Source: Strigamia acuminata (Eukaryota > Arthropoda > Chilopoda > Geophilomorpha > Linotaeniidae). Taken from it: 64,000 nucleotides of DNA. The notes under the pieces were generated by a model that saw only the letters and a program-made list of their open reading frames with translations, ran no database searches and was not told the origin of the DNA. Positions within the stretch are counted from its first letter, which is position 1. The number at the start of each line of letters is the position of its first letter. The position numbers and the translations under genes were made by a program. The stretch is taken from assembly GCA_949358305.1 (NCBI GenBank), contig OX442315.1, positions 36,978,427 to 37,042,426 of the forward strand, in the 5' to 3' direction. This document shows positions 59,901 through 64,000 of this stretch, piece after piece.

Positions 59901-62795
59901 AAACGATATTAAGGAAACGTGGAAACTCAATAATAAAAGAAGGAGAATTGAAAAAATTATTGATTCGCTTTTAATTTTTTTCTTTTCTTTTGATATTAAA
60001 AAATATAAAAAAGGGCCTCGAAATTGATTTGAAATAATGTTGGTAATAGAAGAGTGCGAATGGGAATTTATTGATGGCGTTAAGGCGCTGCAAATGAAAT
60101 AAATAACGGTTGAAAAATGTTAAAGCGTAGCATATGTTTTATCGTCTATTATTTTTTGCTGCTCCGGTAGAACATTGAGCGACAATAAATAATCCTCGAT
60201 TCATGTGTACACTACTTTCCAGTATAATACAATATTTTGTGTAAATTGTTCATGATTTTTGTGTAAAAGTACGGACATCGATCAAGCACGAATTCCATTC
60301 GAATTTACCACGAGATTTGACAATATTTACCACGAGATAGGCGTGATTTGCCGCGTTATCGGACGAGATTTGCCGCAAAACAGAACGAAATTTTTCGCAA
60401 AATGTCACGTCGTTGGACGAGATCGGACGCGTTATTGTACGAGATCTGACGCGTTATTGGACAAGATTTGCCGCAAAATTGGTGAAAATTGAAACCAGGA
60501 CGAGATTATCCATATCCGCTAGATTGGATGAGATTTGCCGCAAGATTGGATAAAATTTGCCAAATTGGATGCGACCTGCCGCTATTGGACGAGATTTGCT
60601 ACCGAGTTCAGAGAAGATGAAGAAAACTTGCAGAAACTACAGTATTTTTCTTGTAATTTAATTTCTGCAGACTCAATAATACAAAATTAAATTTGCACCC
60701 ATAATTAAACCTCTACAGGAAAAAAAAACTGAACACTGTCCTGATTGTTTTCTAACCTTAGGGATAAGTGTCGAGCCCAACAAAAACGGCGGCTCGACGC
60801 AGGCATTTTTAATCCTTCCTGTATAAATTAAGAAAGCCGAAAAAACATTTGACAAACGTGGAAAAATAATTCCAAAGTTAAAAAAAATTCAAAAGTAATC
60901 AATCGTGCTAAAAAAAAATCAAATTTATTTGCAAAAAAAAAAGAAAAGAAAAAAAAAGAAAAAAAAACCATTTCATTTCCTTTTTGAACTAACACTAACA
61001 ATGATTGCTTAGTTCAGTCTTTTATTCCCTGCACGGCGTAATAAAATATGCATTAAGAATCTCCATATTTTGCACAAACTTGCCCAATTGAGTTTACGAC
61101 AGGCAGGTGCATTTATTTCTGCAGACAGCTCGTGCTGTTAAGCAAACCCAATCGTTCACCAACAACCCCTTTGACATGAATCCGTCCATTGATGAGCCGA
61201 GACGATTGGCGAACTTGGCAAACCAAGAGCGACATTGCAAACGGCTTCGAGTCTGCAGTCTGCACCACACATTATCAGCCGACTGAGATAAACGACCTAG
61301 CGATTTTCGGTTATTTTCCCTCCTTTACAACTGTGGGTAATGGCAGTCACATTACGGCGCAGTCGCACCATTCCTTAACTGCAAAATGGCGATCGTAGAT
61401 AAACTTGAGTCGTTGATAACGAGCAACCAAACTCACTTTTTTTTCTCTTTTTTTTTTCTATTTTCTTTTTTTTTTCTTCTATTTTCTTATTTTCTTTCAA
61501 AATTCTCAGCCACTTTGATTTTAAGCAGAGACATTTTTCAAACAGAGTTGTTGATTGGTGATTGGAAAGGGTTATTTGCCCTCAGCGACAATCTGCATCC
61601 AATCAGGAGCGGAATTTAAGATGAGAAGACAGGAGAAGATAGCCCAAAGGAGAGGGAGAGAAAGAAAGCTTTTCGATTTAATTCCATTCGCAAATTGTTT
61701 GCTTATGTGGATGAATAATTGATTAGAGAGATAAATCAATATTGCAACACGGGTGTTTCATTTAGACGTTTGCAGCAGAATAACTTTAAAACAAAGCCAA
61801 ATTAAAAAACTGTTTTCCTGAGCTGGGTGAGCTATTTTACGGCGCTTTTTACTCAAACAGACCGGGCCAGAACTCAGCGGTACGAGCGAGGTAAGCACCG
61901 CCCGGCGCCTCAGTGCCTACTAAACTAACAATTATTCTAGACGGTTGTAGGCATTTGCAATAGCAATAGCAATAACGTTCGGAACACTAGCTGCATTGGA
62001 AAAGTGATTTACACTAAAGTTGGCTTCACACCTGCGTATCCGCAGGTAAGTTGTATTGTAGTTAGAGGGAGTTCCCAGCATTTTTTTCCGCAATAAATCC
62101 GCATTTGAGGCGCATATCTGGGACATATACTTGTACTACTGTAGTACGTAATTGCACACCCACCTTAAATGCATATTTTAAACGATCATTGGAACAACTA
62201 AAGTTCTTCAAAGGCTGTTCACTGCAACAAATTTAGAAACGCTAGAAAGCATGTTTAGATTTGGGCTTACCGTATGTTTAACCGAATTCTAAACATGCTT
62301 TCTAGCATGTTTAAATGTTGCGCGCATGCCCACTGCGACTAAAAACTGACTACATCGGTCGCCAGTTTTTCATTGTTTTTATATTGAATTTTAGTTTTTA
62401 TATTGAGCATTGCAGTAAAATGTCTTATTTAAAAAAAAACAATTTAATGTTTTTAAAACCCCATGAGCTTGAAAACACGTCATTTTGAACGATCAAATTT
62501 AGAGATTCGTGCATTGTTAATCAATGTTAATGCTTACCTTGAACCTTGATGAAAAAATATTCGGAATGATGAGCACCCAGAGAACTCTTGGCCACACATC
62601 GGTAAAGTCCTTCGTGCTGCTTGGACACGGAATTTAAGACCAGTTGACCGTTTCTCACTTCATGGGTCAACATTCGCGATCGGTGTTTCTGCCATGTGAT
62701 ACGAGGTGGTGGATCTCCTTCAACTGTGCAATTAAACGACAAAGAATCACCAGCAACCGCCGTCACGTTGGATGGACTCAGGATAATATGAGGCT
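31757..62795 (-). CDS. Nrk/MuSK-type receptor tyrosine kinase, 5'-partial gene
   Basis: Nine exons on the - strand, in transcription order: 62538-62795, 40854-40978, 39528-39554 (candidate), 34009-34171, 33637-33907, 33362-33567, 33206-33294, 32989-33142, 31757-32934. Phases match at every junction, giving 823 residues. Order: Ig, Ig, Frizzled-type cysteine-rich domain with ten Cys, kringle, one transmembrane helix, tyrosine kinase. The kinase reads closest to Drosophila Nrk (Ror2) and vertebrate MuSK ([25 protein letters not shown]-free [20 protein letters not shown]). Such receptors act at the surface of nerve or muscle cells, in synapse formation for MuSK and probably Wnt-related signalling through the CRD. 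The signal peptide and any further N-terminal exons lie right of 62.8 kb or outside the window. Confidence 0.93.
32989..33294 (-). CDS. Nrk/MuSK-like gene, kringle domain (two exons)
   Basis: Exons 33206-33294 and 32989-33142. The first gives [20 protein letters not shown] and [10 protein letters not shown]; the second gives EPHKHN, then [20 protein letters not shown] and [11 protein letters not shown]. Together they make a full kringle with the expected six cysteines. The 63-bp intron falls right after the CQxW motif. ROR receptors, fly Nrk and fish MuSK have a kringle here; mammalian MuSK lost it. Confidence 0.93.
33362..33907 (-). CDS. Nrk/MuSK-like gene, Frizzled cysteine-rich domain (two exons)
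   Basis: Exons 33637-33907 and 33362-33567. Ten cysteines in the Frizzled CRD order: [57 protein letters not shown] and the C-R-E-D-C junction, formed across the intron, are typical for ROR/MuSK. The domain is predicted to bind Wnt-type ligands or co-receptors. Confidence 0.92.
34009..34171 (-). CDS. Nrk/MuSK-like gene, second half of Ig domain 2
   Basis: 54 codons plus one base: [20 protein letters not shown], then [10 protein letters not shown] and N-glycosylation sites (NAT, NIT). The second conserved Ig cysteine is here, the first is in the exon at 40854-40978. Acceptor CTTTAG, donor GTATTT. Confidence 0.85.
34172..39527. other. Intron of the Nrk/MuSK-like gene
   Basis: Holds GA-rich simple repeats (34750-34795), the 32-bp minisatellite (36241-36687) and otherwise A/T-rich unique-looking sequence. 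A relatively G+C-rich stretch at 34470-34740 has a short ORF on the - strand, which I do not trust as coding. Confidence 0.5.
36241..36687. repeat. 32-bp minisatellite, about 14 copies
   Basis: Perfect 32-bp periodicity from 36271 to 36687 with essentially identical units containing GAATTTAAATGGAAATATTT. The first copy (36241-36270) is diverged. Such homogeneity suggests recent expansion and likely length polymorphism. Confidence 0.95.
39528..39554 (-). CDS. Candidate 27-nt micro-exon in Ig domain 2
   Basis: Read on the - strand: acceptor TTATTTCACAG, nine codons MPVFSWISE, donor GTACGT. Both neighbours are phase 0 at this point, so the insertion keeps frame. Ig domains of this type normally have about this many residues between DGQK and the next strand, so the exon may be constitutive. 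Its length does not test the frame, so chance is possible. Confidence 0.55.
39673..39744 (-). tRNA. tRNA-His (GUG), copy 1
   Basis: 72 nt, no intron. Acceptor stem GCCGTGA/TCACGGC, T-arm GGTTCGAATCC, anticodon loop TTGTGGC with anticodon GTG. A T-run follows within a few bases on the - strand, a Pol III terminator. Same strand as the host gene, inside its intron. Confidence 0.95.
39745..40853. other. Intron of the Nrk/MuSK-like gene
   Basis: No coding frame trusted. Holds an NRF1-like ACGCATGCGCG at 40315 that might mark an internal promoter. Nothing else recognised. Confidence 0.4.
40854..40978 (-). CDS. Nrk/MuSK-like gene, first half of Ig domain 2
   Basis: 125 bp, phase 1 in and phase 0 out: [42 protein letters not shown]. 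This is an Ig-C2 start with first Cys and the Trp core. Preceded by a long intron of 21.6 kb. Confidence 0.88.
40979..43384. other. Intron segment with degenerate repeats
   Basis: 41260-41525 has imperfect copies of an AACTTCCGGTTTGTAGATATTTTA-like motif in several spellings, and a short GCTC run at 42138-42157. No genes seen. Confidence 0.45.
43385..43456 (-). tRNA. tRNA-His (GUG), copy 2
   Basis: Identical over all 72 nt to the copy at 39673-39744. Anticodon GTG. A T6 run lies about 10 nt downstream on the - strand. Confidence 0.95.
44276..44347 (-). tRNA. tRNA-His (GUG), copy 3
   Basis: Identical over all 72 nt to copies 1 and 2. A T7 run lies about 20 nt downstream on the - strand. Flanking sequence at 44147-44211 resembles 43134-43194 near copy 2, which suggests local duplication. 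Confidence 0.95.
44574..44652 (-). pseudogene. tRNA-His pseudogene
   Basis: Similar to the intact tRNA-His in the T-arm (AAGATTCGAATCTT), D-arm (CGTATAGTGGTTCGT) and GTG anticodon, but the acceptor stem is broken and about 8 extra bases sit before the anticodon stem. Non-functional by structure. Confidence 0.75.
44660..49633. other. Intron segment with simple repeats
   Basis: Holds an ATA/AAT microsatellite (44939-44960), an imperfect inverted pair (about 45930-46310), a GAA-rich stretch (46480-46510), and at 49360-49430 a MITE-end-like motif TCCATAAATTACGTAACGC followed by a long G run. No host exon seen. Confidence 0.45.
49634..49700 (-). repeat. Remnant of the 3' LTR (67 bp)
   Basis: All 67 bases equal 53631-53697. 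The rest of the LTR, the polypurine tract and the end of the RNase H region are missing, so the pol frame reads directly into LTR sequence and stops at 49643-49645. Confidence 0.75.
49643..53503 (-). CDS. Copia gag-pol polyprotein, C-terminally truncated
   Basis: 1,286 codons in one frame. Approximate order in residues: gag 1-230; zinc knuckle [14 protein letters not shown] (about 235); aspartic protease [12 protein letters not shown] (about 301); pre-integrase HHCC-type zinc region around WHKRLCHAN and CTACILGKM (430-480); integrase catalytic D in HMDLIGPF (498), D in SDNGGEF (563), E in [10 protein letters not shown] (598); reverse transcriptase with YVDDILA (about 1038); RNase H start [13 protein letters not shown] and MSSTESE (1190-1250). 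The last 15 or so residues come from LTR sequence, and about 75 normal RNase H residues are absent. The order protease-integrase-RT-RNase H is diagnostic of Copia. Autonomy is doubtful because of the truncation. Confidence 0.93.
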   Translation of the reverse strand: MADAISGGSLNRIDLLTPENYFIWQFKVGTLLAAKSLKNMITDPAVAEPVVGAPGYADNLIKYNTWVKNNNEALGIIILTVSNEEATNCMGKTSAKEVWDALKALYAGTTEERQIDAAAELSELRMKHDEGIDSYLNRAKSIQSRAKAVGRDIKDRELMMYVTRGLVTRFSHIARNFRSNAAATIEELRRELKMEDQWSAFNSKGAATESGTVAFKAQVGKNSGGRKTKGGTKFVCYECGKSGHIAKDCWQRHPEKRPAKMAQRPKEAAKMAQAEVEFATIQHALVVELESSDHLDDWILDSGASVHMSSKRELFKTFVEMETTITTAKKGVKLLATGKGSIILDCQLDGAATMKILLQDVLFVPELKGNLLSIPRLTAKNYTVQFRGNWADINSPIGETIGKGARCGTMYLLQLKKEEQANAVATTTKQTKEIWHKRLCHANERTIDKMTNKELVYGLEYNNAPLEKCTACILGKMTKSPYKRINEKQSDDVLQLIHMDLIGPFKTPSMGGSRYAFVITEDFTRKKFAYFMSEKSQTFDFFKSFKAMAEKQTGNKLKRIRSDNGGEFVNENFKRLCNDEGILHELTVPFNAASNGIAERTNRTLIEATRTLLLESGLPQIFWAEAFSTSIHVKNRTLTKPNGDLVPEEMWMKRKQSIKHLRVFGCEAFLHIPAEKRQKLDQKAKRGIFVGYSTDRKAFRIYVPAEKKIQEGRTVEFNEEIRGADIFNLTKPDENRRFCQEYEDEAIVEANDNDDDNAQRPAVIAEDAQPNLQQVQPAQVGRPRGSTQAVLQQRHAEQMEQHEQQLQQEGVRRSQRIAAQHEAVNAAVEAANVAFEGVDDLFTPETYEQATNCDDKEKWKAAMDSEIDSLHVNNVWTLVKKEKQMTTIKSKWIYRIKLNVDRSVNKYKARLVAVGYSQRAGIDYTETFSPVVRVESLRIILSMVAKHKLMTRQFDIKTAYLYGLIDETIFMEQPEGYEQKDLICRLERSLYGLRQSGRCWNERLDTELQKIGLTPLINDRCVYIYKRKNDFIILGVYVDDILAAFTSQKILDRILKKIKRVFEIVDLGEVHFLLGMEISIMDNGILIGQQKYINDVLKRYELMDGVTANTPMATGQDLDDFEKSKRVDQQLYQQMIGSLMHVMIISRPDISFAISALSAYSRDPRQLHFRAVKRVMRYLKKTIEMRLFFSNEEGKLQGFADASWNVTQDAKSHTGMIVKIGSTTITWKTKKQRLVAMSSTESEILAICELLKSIKWARDFLSEVGEGSRVQLSFHYLDIRNLCGTE
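53631..53880 (-). repeat. 5' LTR of the Copia element
   Basis: On the - strand it begins TGTAGGTT and ends AACCAACA, inverted ends matching at 7 of 8 positions. The outer boundary (53880) is inferred from these ends. The inner boundary is fixed by the primer-binding site. Confidence 0.65.
54675..54765. repeat. Nested inverted repeat
   Basis: Perfect 14-bp arms ACTGTTGACGAATC (54675-54688) and its complement (54752-54765), with a second palindrome CTATAACATGTTATAG inside. It is next to a long T-rich unit with a uniform style (54830-55140), so it may be one end of a larger element. Confidence 0.6.
57971..58300. mobile_element. Imperfect inverted-repeat element, about 330 bp
   Basis: The left side has CCAGAAAGTTTG (57981-57992) and the right side its complement CAAACTTTCTGG (58280-58291). 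The motif GCGTTCGCA occurs at about 58027 and 58229. Inside lies a perfect 36-bp palindrome. Looks like a decayed MITE; the family is unknown. Confidence 0.45.
58187..58222. repeat. Perfect 36-bp palindrome
   Basis: Half-site AATTATCTAGTTTAAAAA joined to its exact reverse complement with no spacer. TTATCTAGTT also occurs separately at 58142 and 58160. Confidence 0.9.
58976..59046 (-). pseudogene. tRNA-Thr-like pseudogene
   Basis: Read on the - strand it retains the D-arm (TAGCTCAATAGTAGAGCA) and part of the T-arm (GTCGTGAGTTTGAAC), like the intact tRNA-Thr 120 bp away. Acceptor and anticodon stems have several mismatches. Confidence 0.7.
59164..59235 (-). tRNA. tRNA-Thr (CGU)
   Basis: 72 nt. 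Acceptor GCCTTTT/AGGAGGC with G-U pairs, D-arm AGCTCAGTGGTAGAGC, anticodon stem CTGGT/ACCAG, loop TTCGTAA with anticodon CGT, T-arm GAGTTCGATCCTC. A T9 run lies just downstream on the - strand. Reads ACG codons. Confidence 0.93.
60285..60605. repeat. Degenerate short tandem array
   Basis: Repeated variants of TTGGACGAGATTTGCCGC, about 18-36 bp apart, with many substitutions. The G+C content is higher than the surroundings. Confidence 0.65.
62241..62306. repeat. Hairpin with perfect 19-bp arms
   Basis: GCTAGAAAGCATGTTTAGA (62241-62259) pairs exactly with 62288-62306 around a 28-nt loop, and pairing continues imperfectly outward for about 16 nt on each side. Size and shape resemble a pre-miRNA hairpin or a small MITE. 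Confidence 0.7.
62538..62795 (-). CDS. Nrk/MuSK-like gene, Ig domain 1 exon
   Basis: 258 bp, phase 1 on both sides, one whole Ig-C2 domain: [31 protein letters not shown], then [20 protein letters not shown]. Its last base plus AA of the next exon gives Glu, so it joins the exon at 40978 in frame. The matching GDPPP-ITW motifs in both Ig domains support a single gene. The first residues need another exon upstream. Confidence 0.88.
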
Positions 62796-64000
62796 CTGCA
62801 ATTGCATAATTAAACGCATTACATGCATGTATTTAACACAATGTTATCAAATCACAGCTTTGAAAAGTGAAAGATATAAAGTACTGCTTTTAAAGTTGAG
62901 CTTTTTAAAAGAAGAGAAAATTTCTTAATTTTTTGCATTTGTCTAGCTCTAGTGTTACTGCATTACAATAACAGCTTTTTAAGATGCGATGACTTTAAAA
63001 TAACATGTCAAGTTGCAATGGCATGCTGTCTTGCACATGTCAAGATGACAAATACAGTCTAAGTCACTTTGCTGCAAACTCCCAGGAAAGTTGAGAGTGA
63101 CTGTTTTCCAATGTCTCCTGCCTCTCTCTTCACGCCACACACTTTTATTTTTTAAACAAACAAACTTTTGAATCTACCAAGACCAACTTTAGGCAGTTGA
63201 GTAACATTGTGAAAAGAAAATGTCCCATGGGAAATTTTGCTTAGAAAGCAATAAAATTAAGTGTATTATAGAATTCAGGTTTATATGGGGAGTCAAATGA
63301 GGAAAAAATAATATTTCCCCGAATTAATTGCAAAGCAAATATTCTTCCGTTTTACACAAGTTCTAAGTCAACTTCTCTCTTCTTTTTCTTTTTTATCTAA
63401 AAAGATTTATTGGATTTTTGCCAGATGAAAACACTTCCATCAACTATGACCTCCACAGATCACGCACTTGGCACTCTCCCATCCAGCACATCTTCAATAT
63501 TTCTCTCGCAACACTCTTTGGCTTTTTGCATGTGCTAGTCAATACAATAAATGCCAACAACACGAGAAAACTCTTCATTAGTGAAACTAGCAATTTAAAA
63601 TTGACCAATCCCAGTTCAACAACACATGAATATTTAAATTTATTACGGTACATCCAAAATCTGCTCATTACTTGCAAAATCCTTCTCCTCTAAACGCTTT
63701 CAATTGATTGAAAAATTGTAATGACAAAATGCACGCTGAAACCACACAAAAGTGGACCGTGGGCAAAATCAATTAGGGCCTTCACAATAACGCCTCAAGG
63801 TGGCGATGCATGCGTAATGAAGAGACCGTTCTTTAATCCCCCGCCCAAGGCTCCTTATTGATCAAAGTCGAGTTAAGCCTCGTGCCACGAAAATGTCGAC
63901 GCCCCAGACATGCCATGCCCAAAGGATTACGGAAGGATCAGAGCTTTTATTATCAATTCCATTTCAGCTGACATTCCATTTGTGCTCGGCTCGAATCATT
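62796..64000. other. Upstream intron of the Nrk/MuSK-like gene
   Basis: No exon with the required phase-1 donor is convincing. A - strand ORF at 63444-63677 contains a signal-peptide-like MKSFLVLLAFIVLTSTC but has no good donor in the required phase. Confidence 0.4.

Larger units (their letters stand above)
59236..62537. other. Intron segment with short degenerate repeats
   Basis: Holds poly-A and poly-T stretches (59619-59630, 59779-59795, 61437-61475), the degenerate array at 60285-60605 and the hairpin at 62241-62306. No exon recognised. Confidence 0.45.

Noticed and set aside
63444-63677. Minus-strand ORF with a signal-peptide-like start (MKSFLVLLAFIVLTSTC), tempting as first exon of the receptor kinase
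   Set aside because: No good donor in the phase 1 needed to join the Ig exon at 62795, and the downstream residues are not Ig-like. Transcript data would be needed.

Overview
The window is eukaryotic, about two-thirds A+T, with spliced genes, short to very long introns and abundant transposon debris. Gene content (a giant apolipophorin-type lipid transfer protein, an Nrk/MuSK-type receptor tyrosine kinase that keeps both a Frizzled cysteine-rich domain and a kringle, an MFSD14/HIAT1-like transporter, Copia and animal MULE elements) points to an arthropod. I cannot fix the order; a crustacean or other non-holometabolous arthropod is my guess. Layout: (1) 1-15.3 kb, + strand: the 3' three-quarters of a huge apolipophorin-like gene, with one 9.6-kb exon of apoB-like beta repeats, a helical part, a vWF-D domain, a vWF-A-like domain without a MIDAS motif, and a Cys-rich tail. 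The N-terminal lipid-binding module lies upstream of the window. (2) 16.2-20.5 kb: a complete-looking MULE transposon with a 9-bp target duplication, ends built of stacked palindromes and one intact 1200-codon ORF on the - strand (zinc finger, DDE transposase, SWIM, Ulp1-like protease, PHD finger, two in-frame peptide minisatellites). (3) 20.6-23.8 kb: a decayed histone H4 copy that still has its 3' stem-loop, a near-perfect 152-bp hairpin element, and the 3' end of a minus-strand LTR element with an unknown 156-codon ORF. (4) 24.0-29.0 kb, + strand: the complete 11-exon MFSD14-like transporter gene. (5) 31.8-62.8 kb, - strand: nine exons, all in consistent phase, of an Nrk/MuSK-type kinase: Ig, Ig (including a 27-nt candidate micro-exon), Frizzled CRD, kringle, transmembrane segment, kinase. 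Its 5' end is beyond the window.

The introns of this kinase gene carry three identical tRNA-His(GUG) genes plus a decayed copy, a tRNA-Thr(CGU) gene plus a decayed copy, a 32-bp minisatellite, a young Copia element with a truncated 3' end, and several inverted-repeat elements. The three protein-coding host genes look functionally unrelated: lipid transport in haemolymph, a membrane transporter, and a neural or muscle receptor kinase. I see no operon-like logic. The most distinctive object is the MULE, because of its protein architecture and its palindromic ends. The histone H4 relic and the micro-exon are the most informative small finds. All family assignments come from reading motifs; no database search was possible.
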